From DATBFX01 sp036558305 (GTDB lineage Bacteria; Chloroflexota; Chloroflexia; Thermomicrobiales; UBA6265): a stretch of DNA of 19,883 nt. The position numbers and the translations under genes were made by a program. Positions 13,745-19,883 of this stretch are shown here, one piece after another. The stretch's first letter is position 1; each line of letters begins with the position of its first letter. The stretch lies in assembly GCA_036558305.1 (NCBI GenBank), contig DATBFX010000472.1:1-19883 (forward strand). The letters are read 5' to 3'. A model generated the notes under the pieces. That model was not told where the DNA came from, searched no databases, and saw only the letters and a list, made by a program, of their open reading frames with translations.

Positions 13745-14326
13745 TTACGAGGTCGGGGTTCCGTCCGCCGGGAAGCCGATCCGCCCCGTCCCGTCCCTGC
13801 CGACGAGGCCAACGGGGTGCACCCCAGCGGGTGCGGGGAAGACCATCTCCACGTCGTAGGGGACGCCAGGGTTCCAGATCGCCGGCGCGGTGGCCCGGTG
13901 GTTGTTCACCCAGTCGATGTAGGCGGCGAGGTCGAAGGCGTAGGTCCGCCCGTGGTCGTCGAACAGGTAGAGGTTTGCCATGGGACCGACGGTCGCGGGG
14001 ACCGGGGTCAGGTTCGTCGCCGTCACCTCGACCACCACGTAGACGACGCCCGCACGCGGGGTCGATTCGGGAATGGCCACACCCTCGCGAGAGCCGTAGG
14101 AGTCGACGATCGCATAGGCAGGACGCTTCGTAAACTCGATCTTCCAGGTCGAAGCGAAGGTGGCACCGTCTCCCAGGACGGGGGTCAACTGCACGACCGC
14201 GGGGGTGGGCGTATAGATCCGCGGGGGCATCGGGGTTGGAACCAGTTGGGCCGTCCCTCCCTGCGCAAAGAGGGCGGCGCAAACCACTACGACGGCAATT
14301 GGCACCAGTAAGGGGAGCTTGCGCAT
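13745..14326 (-). CDS. Secreted DUF4352-like beta-sandwich protein
   Basis: 193 residues. Signal peptide 1-26 ('LLVPIAVVVVCAALFAQGG') is followed by a Pro/Thr linker ('PTPMPPRIYTPTPAVVQLTP') and an immunoglobulin-like domain at about 60-185. The latter has the DUF4352/telokin-like pattern of an early 'VYVVVEVTATNLTPVPATVG', a middle 'NLYLFDDHGRTYAFD' and a late 'VPYDVEMVFPAPAGVHPVGL'. Such domains are usually extracellular binding modules. GGGAGG lies six bases before the ATG. It converges on the double-cupin gene; upstream lies a hairpin at 14341-14384. Family assignment is moderate; no enzymatic role is expected. Confidence 0.78.
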   Translation of the reverse strand: MRKLPLLVPIAVVVVCAALFAQGGTAQLVPTPMPPRIYTPTPAVVQLTPVLGDGATFASTWKIEFTKRPAYAIVDSYGSREGVAIPESTPRAGVVYVVVEVTATNLTPVPATVGPMANLYLFDDHGRTYAFDLAAYIDWVNNHRATAPAIWNPGVPYDVEMVFPAPAGVHPVGLVGRDGTGRIGFPADGTPTS

Positions 14327-14739
14327 TGGGGACCTCCCTTAAAGGCTAACGCCGCAATGCGAGGCGCCGCGCAGTCTAGCCTTTCGATCTGCGATACAAC
14401 AAACACCCGGTGCCGCCAGTCCGACCGTGGCCGTGTTGTGACCGTCCTGGTCGGTAAACGCCGGTATCGACACGTGCGACGCCTCGCACTTGTGATGACT
14501 ACCGTCGAGGATGTCACGGCGGTTTGAAGTCTTGCCTGGGGACCAGGCCGCTTGACCGCCTCCTTCACCGACCGCGCCATCGCCCCTCTGGCGTAGCCTG
14601 TTACTCCTACGCCGGGACCTCCGTCCTTCCCACGAGTTCCCCCTCGTCGGTCATAGCCCGTCGGGCACGACACGGCTACCCTGCCGGTGGGCCGATTGGG
14701 GGAGCCGACCGGCGGCGAGCCACCGGGGAGAACTGATTC
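14327..14739. other. Long divergent intergenic region
   Basis: 413 bases between the DUF4352-like gene (minus) and the Tat-exported protein (plus). It holds the 8-base inverted repeat AAAGGCTA/TAGCCTTT (14341-14348, 14377-14384) in the minus-strand leader and a small stem GCCTGG/CCAGGC at 14534-14548. No convincing gene is seen; a 70-codon open frame from 14524 has no ribosome site and reads into the SD of the next gene. Promoters for both neighbours must lie here, but no good -35/-10 pair was identified. Confidence 0.6.
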
Positions 14740-15228
14740 ATGGACAGCACCGTCGTTCGCTCGTCGACGCGCCGTGCGGCGCTGCGCTCGCTCGGGGCCG
14801 CGGCCCTGGCCGCCGTTCCCATGATGGGACTGGTCGAGAAGGCCGCCGCCGGTCGCACCTGGTGCCGGGCCGACCCGGTCCTCCGCATCGCCGGTCAAAC
14901 CGCCCACGTCTACATCACCAGTTCCGTCGCGATGTTGACCTCGGCGACCGACAAGATCCGGCTCACCGTGACCCTGCCGCCCGGCGTCGAGGGCAAACGC
15001 GTCGATGTTCTGGCCGACTTCGGCAAGGGCTACGACGTGCGCTTTGTCTCGTCGTCCACGCTCAAATCCGCCGGCGGCAAAATCCCGGTCCAAATCGCCG
15101 TCTATTGTCCGGCCCGCGACGGCACGCTGCCGGTCACGGTCGAGTTCGCTCCCGTCAACACCGGCCCCCTCACCGCGGGCATCGCCGCCGGCACCGCCAA
15201 CACCACGATCACGTTCCGCGCCGGTTAA
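14740..15228 (+). CDS. Tat-exported hypothetical protein
   Basis: 162 residues. The twin-arginine signal is clear: Ser-Thr-Arg11-Arg12-Ala-Ala-Leu, then 'SLGAAALAAVPMMGLVEKAA'. The mature part is a compact all-beta protein of about 125 residues with strands such as 'AHVYITSSVAMLT', 'KIRLTVTLPPGV' and 'IPVQIAVYCPARDG', plus two cysteines (Cys42, Cys123) that could pair. No family is recognised, but the pattern suits an extracellular immunoglobulin-like module. The SD is GGGGAG about ten bases upstream, so modest. Neighbouring genes are also exported proteins of unknown role. Confidence 0.78.
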   Translation: MDSTVVRSSTRRAALRSLGAAALAAVPMMGLVEKAAAGRTWCRADPVLRIAGQTAHVYITSSVAMLTSATDKIRLTVTLPPGVEGKRVDVLADFGKGYDVRFVSSSTLKSAGGKIPVQIAVYCPARDGTLPVTVEFAPVNTGPLTAGIAAGTANTTITFRAG

Positions 15229-15406
15229 TCTCGTCCTTCCCTTCCCCAGCCTTTGCGCCGACGCGGTAGGCATTCCTACCGACGGCCACGACGCGTCCGT
15301 CCTCCGACGGTCATCTTCCGATTCGGCATTTCTCACGACGCCGGTACGCACGCGCTCCGGCATCCTGGGATCAACGAATCGACGCGGCAGCCGGAGGAGG
15401 CGCACC

Positions 15407-15619
15407 ATGCACCCGCAATCGATCACCTGGGCCGGCGTCAACGCGACGGCCGAGGACGTGAAACGCCGGATCAGCCACGCGCGGCCGGCAGAGACGGCCA
15501 CGTCCGATCGCCCATGCGGAGAACTGGCGCTCGCGGGGTTGGCGATCATCAAGACCTTGCTGGTGCTGATCGCATTGGCGGCGGCGGTGACAGCGGTCGG
15601 GCACTCGCCACTGTCGTAG
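15407..15619 (+). CDS. 70-residue single-span membrane protein
   Basis: GGAGGAGG lies six to seven bases before the ATG, strong support for translation of this short gene. The N-terminal 40 residues are polar ('NATAEDVKRRISHARPAETA'); residues 42-64 ('LAGLAIIKTLLVLIALAAAV') form a clear transmembrane helix; the C-terminus is a short tail. Orientation cannot be read from the sequence. It ends at a large hairpin shared with the converging META gene. No known family. Confidence 0.72.
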   Translation: MHPQSITWAGVNATAEDVKRRISHARPAETATSDRPCGELALAGLAIIKTLLVLIALAAAVTAVGHSPLS

Positions 15620-15662
15620 CCGCCGCTCGGGGCAGTCCGAGTCGTCCGCCCCGAGCCGGCGG
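15620..15662. terminator. Bidirectional hairpin between converging genes
   Basis: CCGCCGCTCGGGGC (15620-15633) pairs with GCCCCGAGCCGGCGG (15648-15662) with one bulged base and a 14-base loop. It occupies the gap between the stop of the 70-residue gene and the stop of the META gene, so it can serve both. No T-tract on either strand. Confidence 0.65.
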
Positions 15663-15670
15663 CCGCGGCC

Positions 15671-16492
15671 TTAGCCGGCCGCCGGCGTCGCGGCGCCCGC
15701 TTCCGCACTCCTGGCCGCGAAGACGAGGGTTCCGGCATCGTTCGGCAGCGCGAGCAGCAGGTGCCCCTCGGCGAACGTGAACGCGGCGGCCGCTTCGATC
15801 GCCTGGACGAACTGATCGGACAGCGATCCCGGTGGGCAGGCGGCACGCGTCGTCGCCACCGGACCGATGGTGATCTGGCTCCCGGTGACCGCGAACGGGC
15901 CGAATCCGCGGTTGCAGTCGGCCCGCAGCGCGACCTTGCCGTCGTCGCCGAACGTCAGCGTGTAGGCACCGGGGTCGTCGGGCGAGACCGGGGCCGCGCC
16001 TCCCCGAAGTTCTTGCCACGTCCAAACGACGCCGGTCAGCGACGGCACGAACACCAGCGCCCCCTTGCCGTCGCCCAGTGTCAGGACCAACGTGTCCCGC
16101 GCGTAGGCGAATGCCGCGACATCCGAGAGCGCGGCGACGAATTGGCTGTCGAGCGTGGGCGGCGGGCAGGCGGCGAGAGTCATGGCAAACGGCGGGATCG
16201 TCAGAGCGTAGCCCTCAACCGTGTATCCCCCGCGCCCGTTGTTGCAATCCGCCCGAACGAGGATCGAGCCATCTTCGAGGAACTGGACGGTGTAGCGAGC
16301 CGGGTCGTCGGGCACCAGGGTCGGACTGCCTGCCGACTCGATCGCGATCAGCCGCCAGACGACCGGGGGGAGCGATCCGGCAGCGGATGCCTCCGGCGTG
16401 GCCTGAGCGCCGGCGCGGGCCGCACCGGCACCGAGGCCGGCGACGAGGACGGCGACCGTGGCCAGCGTGGTAACGGTCAGTCGTGGGATCAT
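15671..16492 (-). CDS. Secreted protein with two META (HslJ-like) domains
   Basis: 273 residues. Signal peptide about 1-30 (ends GAGAARAGAQA). Two META domains follow, at about 40-150 and 155-265. Their shared signatures are 'ILVRADCNNGRGGYTVEG' against 'VALRADCNRGFGPFAVTG', and 'TLAACPPPTLDSQFVAAL' against 'TRAACPPGSLSDQFVQAI', showing duplication with the cysteine pair kept in each. META domains are known from HslJ and YbaY-like proteins linked to heat-shock or antibiotic resistance and secretion; molecular function is unclear. GGAGGAG lies three bases before the ATG. It stands alone on its strand between the 70-residue protein and the phosphatase gene. Confidence 0.9.
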   Translation of the reverse strand: MIPRLTVTTLATVAVLVAGLGAGAARAGAQATPEASAAGSLPPVVWRLIAIESAGSPTLVPDDPARYTVQFLEDGSILVRADCNNGRGGYTVEGYALTIPPFAMTLAACPPPTLDSQFVAALSDVAAFAYARDTLVLTLGDGKGALVFVPSLTGVVWTWQELRGGAAPVSPDDPGAYTLTFGDDGKVALRADCNRGFGPFAVTGSQITIGPVATTRAACPPGSLSDQFVQAIEAAAAFTFAEGHLLLALPNDAGTLVFAARSAEAGAATPAAG

Positions 16493-16613
16493 GACTCCTC
16501 CTTCCGCCGAGACGAACCTCCGACCGGGCCGCCCGATGATTCTAAGAGATCGGCACCTGTCCGTCCGCCGATCGTCCCGTTCGCTGCCCTGCCCGGCATT
16601 TCTTGCGGTGCCT

Positions 16614-17324
16614 TCACTTCACGGGCCGCACCCCAACCTCGTCGATGTGGCGCAGCAGATCGGCCGGGTCGTCGTAAACGCGGTAGGCGCCGGCTCCCTG
16701 CAGCTCGTCGCGGCCGTAGCCGCCCGAGAGAAGACCGATTCCCAGGGCGCGGGCACGGCGCGCGGCCAGCAGATCCCAGATGCTGTCGCCGACGACGACC
16801 GAGTCTTCGATCGGCACGCCGAGGCGGTCGGCGGCGGCGACGAAGAGGTCGGGGTCCGGTTTCGCGTATCTGACGAGGTCGCGTGTGATGACGGGGACAC
16901 CATCGGGGACACCGAGCGCCGCGATCGTCGGGCCGGCGCTCTCGATCCGGCTGCTGGTCGCGATCGCCCACGGCACGCCGTAACCGGTCAAGGTCTTCAA
17001 GAGTTCCCTGGCGCCGGGGAGCGGACGCACTTCTCTCGAGAGGCGGGCATACGCCTCGGCGTGCAACCGCAATAGTCGTCCGGCTTCTTCGGCGTCGACA
17101 TCCCGCCCGGTTTCCCGCAGCAGCGCGTTGACGAAGAGTCCGCCGCTCATGCCGATCCGGCGATGGATCCGCCAGACGGCCAATTCGATGCCGACCGCTG
17201 TCAACGCCTGCTGCCAGGCGAGCACGTGTTGGTACACCGAATCCACGAGGGTCCCGTCGAGGTCGAAGAGGAAGGCGGGGCCGGTTGTCGCGACCGTAGG
17301 GAATGGTGTTGCGGAGTCGCTCAT
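16614..17324 (-). CDS. HAD-superfamily hydrolase, phosphoglycolate-phosphatase-like
   Basis: 236-residue soluble phosphatase. Motif I 'FLFDLDGTLVDS' has nucleophile Asp21 and Asp23; motif II 'IATSS' is at about 121-125; motif III Lys155 is in 'YAKPDPD'; motif IV 'VVVGDSIWDLLAA' has Asp180 and Asp184. The alpha-helical cap between residues 30 and 100 marks subfamily I (PGP/beta-PGM type). Substrate unknown. The start is the ATG at 17324 with GGAG eight bases upstream. A much longer open frame on the same strand extends through the pump gene in a wrong register; it is not a fusion. The gene follows the efflux pump by 56 bases and is probably co-transcribed. Confidence 0.93.
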   Translation of the reverse strand: MSDSATPFPTVATTGPAFLFDLDGTLVDSVYQHVLAWQQALTAVGIELAVWRIHRRIGMSGGLFVNALLRETGRDVDAEEAGRLLRLHAEAYARLSREVRPLPGARELLKTLTGYGVPWAIATSSRIESAGPTIAALGVPDGVPVITRDLVRYAKPDPDLFVAAADRLGVPIEDSVVVGDSIWDLLAARRARALGIGLLSGGYGRDELQGAGAYRVYDDPADLLRHIDEVGVRPVK

Positions 17325-17380
17325 CACAGGGGCTCCAGCTCGGTGACCGTGTACGACAGATTCGTGCGTTCGCTTCGAAA

Positions 17381-18958
17381 CTAATGCACCCCTCCGGCCA
17401 GGGTCGCCTCCTCCGGTTGCGATTCGCGACTCGCGGCAAGGATCGCCTGCTGTTTCAGGCTGAGGCGCGGCAGCAACAGCGAGGCCAGACCGACGAACAG
17501 CGTCCCGATCGCCAGCATCCAGAAGACGTCGCTCATGGCGGCGGTGGCGGCGCGGAGGATGAGATCGGTTGGCAGGGCGTTGCCGGCGGCGACGGCCGCA
17601 TCCGCCAGGTCTTTGACGTGGACGTCGGTCCGCTGGACCAGCAGGGTCGTCACGACCGCGACCCCGATCGAGGTGAAAATCTGCGCGGTCGCGTTGTAGA
17701 GGGAACTCGCCTTCGGCAGGGCGGCACCGGTGATCGCCGCGAGCGCGATCGTTTGCAGCGGCAGCCCGACCCAACCGAACCCGATCCCGCGGAGGAAGAG
17801 GATCGGCATAAAGAAGGCGGCGTCGCTCTCGGTCGTAACGAACGTCAACCAGACCGTCGAGCCGACCAGTGCAACGATCCCGGCGATGACCAACGCGCGC
17901 GGGCCGATCCGGTCGTAGAGGCGACTGGCGATCTGGATGCCGACGATGGCGCCGATCCCCTGGGCCGAGAGGATCAGTCCGGTGTGGACCGCGCTCTGCC
18001 CACGATATTCCTGGAGGAAGAGCGGCACGAGCAGGAACCCGCCGAAGATGAAGGCCCGCGTCCCCCAGGTCACGATCGAGGAGACGGCGAAGTCGTGGTT
18101 GCGGTACAGCCGGAGATCGAGGACCGGATCTTTCGCAAGCTTCAACTCGACGTAGGCGAAGAGGGCGAGGCAGACCAGACCCACGCCGAGCAACGCCCAG
18201 ACCGGCCAGTATCCCCAGCCGTTGACGTCGCCGCTCGGATTGTCCGCGGTGACCGAGCCGGTCTTGGTTTGCCCGATCAGGACGAAGGCGTAGATGACGA
18301 GGACGACGCCGACCATCGAGAGGATCAGACCCACAAAATCGAATCTCGCACGGGCCGCCACGACAGGGGCTCGCTCGTCCGGTTTGACGATGCGCCAGAT
18401 CAGGCCGAGGGCGACGACGCCGATCGGGACGTTGATGAAGAAGATCGCCGGCCACTCGAATCGGCTGTCGACGATCAGCCCGCCGAGCGTCGGACCGAGC
18501 GCGGGCGCGAACAAGATCGGGACGGAGATCACCGCCGAGCTCGCCGCCCGTTCCTCCGGCGGGAAGGCGCCGAAGGCGATCGAGGTTCCGAGCGGAATCA
18601 GCATGCCGCCGCCCAACGCCTGGACGACGCGGAACAGGATCAGCAGGTTCAAGGCGTCGGAACCGCTGGCGAGGTCGCGCGACAGCCCGCAGAGGAGACT
18701 GCCCAGGGTGAAGACGGCCAATGCGGCGAGGAAGAGGCGCTTGATGCCGACGCGGTTTGCCAGGTAGCCCGAGATCGGGATGACCGCTGCCTGCGCCAGC
18801 GTGTACGCCGTCACCACCCATTGGATACTGCTCAGCGTCGTCTCGAAGTCCTCGAGCATCGCGACGAGGGAGACGTTGACGATGGTGATGTCGAGGATCG
18901 CCATGAAGAGGGCGACGGCGACCGAGAGCGACGCGGCATATTTGTACGGGATCTTCAC
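17381..18958 (-). CDS. DHA2-family drug:proton antiporter (MFS, EmrB/QacA type)
   Basis: 525-residue membrane protein with about 14 helices, the DHA2 layout. Near the N-terminus 'LFMAILDITIVNVSLVAMLE' contains the family Asp of helix 1. 'RVGIKRLFLAALAVFTLGS' is the motif A region, and 'LGPTLGGLIVDSRFEWPAIF' followed by FINVPIG is motif C with its usual extension. GTG at 18958 is the start: GGGAGGGGAGGA precedes it and no membrane helix is lost; a longer frame to 19300 has no supported start and overlaps the MsrB gene. Substrates (drugs, dyes, bile-like acids) cannot be inferred. Followed by the HAD phosphatase; divergent from MsrB. Confidence 0.93.
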   Translation of the reverse strand: MKIPYKYAASLSVAVALFMAILDITIVNVSLVAMLEDFETTLSSIQWVVTAYTLAQAAVIPISGYLANRVGIKRLFLAALAVFTLGSLLCGLSRDLASGSDALNLLILFRVVQALGGGMLIPLGTSIAFGAFPPEERAASSAVISVPILFAPALGPTLGGLIVDSRFEWPAIFFINVPIGVVALGLIWRIVKPDERAPVVAARARFDFVGLILSMVGVVLVIYAFVLIGQTKTGSVTADNPSGDVNGWGYWPVWALLGVGLVCLALFAYVELKLAKDPVLDLRLYRNHDFAVSSIVTWGTRAFIFGGFLLVPLFLQEYRGQSAVHTGLILSAQGIGAIVGIQIASRLYDRIGPRALVIAGIVALVGSTVWLTFVTTESDAAFFMPILFLRGIGFGWVGLPLQTIALAAITGAALPKASSLYNATAQIFTSIGVAVVTTLLVQRTDVHVKDLADAAVAAGNALPTDLILRAATAAMSDVFWMLAIGTLFVGLASLLLPRLSLKQQAILAASRESQPEEATLAGGVH

Positions 18959-19066
18959 TCCTCCCCTCCCAACGCGTCGGAACTGTACCGCCCGGCCGCA
19001 AACGACGCGGGCAGCACGGAACCCGAGGCGGCGCCGGTTCGCCAATGGGTGTAACGTTTCCGGGCA

Positions 19067-19089
19067 CCGGCACACCAAATGGGTGCCGG
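19067..19089. promoter_or_regulatory. Inverted repeat before the msrB start
   Basis: CCGGCAC (19067-19073) pairs with GTGCCGG (19083-19089) around a 9-base loop, 26 bases before the msrB start and in the gap to the divergent efflux gene. It could be an operator or an mRNA leader hairpin. Confidence 0.35.
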
Positions 19090-19115
19090 ACCTATCCCCG
19101 GCAAGGAGGAAACCC

Positions 19116-19565
19116 TTGGTACTCAACCGCGACGAGACCGAGACCGTCGGCGCCGCTGCCGATGAGGGAATGAAGCCGATCGCGACCAGCGACGCCGAGT
19201 GGCGCCGGCGCCTTTCGCCGGAGCAGTACGCCGTGCTCCGCCACGCCTCAACGGAGCGCCCCTTCACGGGCGAATACGTCGATACCGAAGACGACGGCAC
19301 CTACCGGTGCGCCGCCTGCGGCAATCCCCTCTTCGACAGCACGACCAAGTTCCACTCCGGCACCGGTTGGCCCAGCTTCACCGACGCCCTCTCGCCCAAC
19401 GCCGTCGAATTGGTCGAGGATCGCTCCCACGGCATGATCCGCACCGAAGTCCGCTGCGGTCGCTGCCATTCCCACCTCGGCCACGTCTTCAACGACGGCC
19501 CCCGCGCCGCCGGCGGCCAGCGCTGGTGCATGAACAGTTGCGCGCTAGATTTGGAGACGCGCTGA
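19116..19565 (+). CDS. msrB: Peptide-methionine (R)-S-oxide reductase
   Basis: 149 residues, reducing methionine-R-sulfoxide in proteins. The zinc site is two CxxC pairs (Cys65/Cys68 in 'YRCAACGNPLF' and Cys114/Cys117 in 'VRCGRCHSHLGHVFNDG'), the substrate loop is 'SGTGWPSF', and the catalytic Cys138 is in 'RWCMNS'. All family hallmarks are present, so it should be active. TTG at 19116 is preferred because AAGGAGGA ends five bases before it; an ATG at 19170 would remove about 18 residues that are not conserved. No signal peptide, so cytoplasmic. Divergent from the efflux pump with 157 bases between. Confidence 0.96.
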   Translation: MVLNRDETETVGAAADEGMKPIATSDAEWRRRLSPEQYAVLRHASTERPFTGEYVDTEDDGTYRCAACGNPLFDSTTKFHSGTGWPSFTDALSPNAVELVEDRSHGMIRTEVRCGRCHSHLGHVFNDGPRAAGGQRWCMNSCALDLETR

Positions 19566-19593
19566 GCAACCGGGCCACGTCGTCCGTCGGGGC

Positions 19594-19614
19594 GGGTGCC
19601 CTCTGGGCGATGCC
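19594..19614 (+). repeat. 21-base intergenic repeat, copy 2
   Basis: Matches the copy at 13650-13670 at 20 of 21 positions. It lies after the msrB stop in the 161-base gap before the peptidase gene. Flanking bases differ between copies. Confidence 0.6.
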
Positions 19615-19729
19615 GCATCTTCCCCATCCAGGCAAGAAACCGCATCGCGTACACTGCCAGACCATGTCGACGTCGCGTGCAGCGTCCGCCCCGGCGGGAG
19701 CGATCGCTGCTTGAGCGGAAGGACGAATG

Positions 19730-19883
19730 ATGGCTGGCGTGCCCGCGGTCGATCGGGACAAGGTATCGGATTCGCTCGGCGTCGGTCGGTATCTGGGTAT
19801 CCCGGCCGCAACAACACCTGCCTGGCTCGCGGACGGTCGCCTCGCCTACCTGAGCGACGCGACCGATGTCCCCCAAATCTGGG
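19730..19883 (+). CDS. N-terminus of a probable S9-family (prolyl oligopeptidase-like) peptidase
   Basis: Open to the window end; about 51 residues visible. Two adjacent ATGs (19727 and 19730) follow AAGGA; the second has the better spacing. The sequence 'YLGIPAATTPAWLADGRLAY' followed by LSDATDVPQIW is typical of the first beta-propeller blade in acylaminoacyl-peptidase/dipeptidyl-peptidase-like enzymes (TolB-like repeat 'P.WLADGR.AYLSD..G..QIW'). No signal peptide in the visible part. The catalytic domain lies outside the window, so the assignment rests on the propeller repeat only. Confidence 0.65.
   Translation, partial: MAGVPAVDRDKVSDSLGVGRYLGIPAATTPAWLADGRLAYLSDATDVPQIW

Noticed and set aside
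14287..15846. 519-codon minus-strand open frame over the exported-protein cluster
   Set aside because: Overlaps three better supported genes and shows only low-complexity Arg/Ser-rich sequence.
17303..19054. Long plus-strand open frame opposite the efflux pump
   Set aside because: Composition is Asp/Arg/Glu/Gln-rich with no fold signs, typical of antisense to GC-rich membrane genes.
16614..19073. Apparent HAD phosphatase fused to a long N-terminal part
   Set aside because: The N-terminal portion is an out-of-frame reading of the efflux pump; the phosphatase has its own ATG and ribosome site at 17324.

Overview
The window is GC-rich, and its genes lean on G/C third positions. Several exported proteins carry Ala/Thr/Pro-rich 'ATPT' linkers after the signal peptide. 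Together with Tat-type signals, a MalK-type sugar importer and many GTG/TTG starts behind strong Shine-Dalgarno (SD) sites, this fits a Chloroflexota bacterium, most likely Thermomicrobia/Sphaerobacter-like. That placement is inference; no rRNA or other marker gene is present.

Layout. 1-1676 (minus strand): a sigma-70 ECF domain fused to a transmembrane helix and an RskA-like extracytoplasmic domain, followed by a secreted cupin that ends at a strong hairpin. 1796-1869: a dispersed inverted repeat. 1891-2708: a textbook MerR-type operator/promoter driving a TipA-like regulator whose effector domain is split by a frameshift. 3011-3415: a small helix-turn-helix protein. 3466-4278 (minus): a toast-rack-like beta-repeat protein. 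4360-8986: a complete carbohydrate ABC importer (Tat-exported binding protein, two permeases, ATPase), interrupted by two repeat insertions: a palindromic element at 5771-5890 and a converging GTGGCAA heptamer array at 7733-7848.

9026-10802: a TetR-family regulator faces a three-gene minus-strand unit (82-aa protein, metal-binding cupin, 61-aa protein), with two related operator-like sites between them. 11011-12528: a three-part cell-wall hydrolase (glucosaminidase-like, amidase_3-like, SH3-like). 12725-16492: a cluster of exported or membrane proteins of little-known function (degenerate double cupin, DUF4352-like lipocalin-sized protein, Tat-exported protein, 70-aa membrane protein, double META/HslJ protein). 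16614-18958 (minus): a DHA2-type drug efflux pump followed by a HAD phosphatase. 19116-19565: MsrB methionine sulfoxide reductase. 19730-end: the N-terminus of a probable S9-family peptidase.

The dominant theme is envelope and extracellular function under dedicated one-component or membrane-tethered regulators. The most unusual item is the sigma factor/RskA fusion, which looks like a membrane-anchored transcription factor that could be released by proteolysis. No CRISPR array, tRNA, rRNA, transposase or prophage was found.
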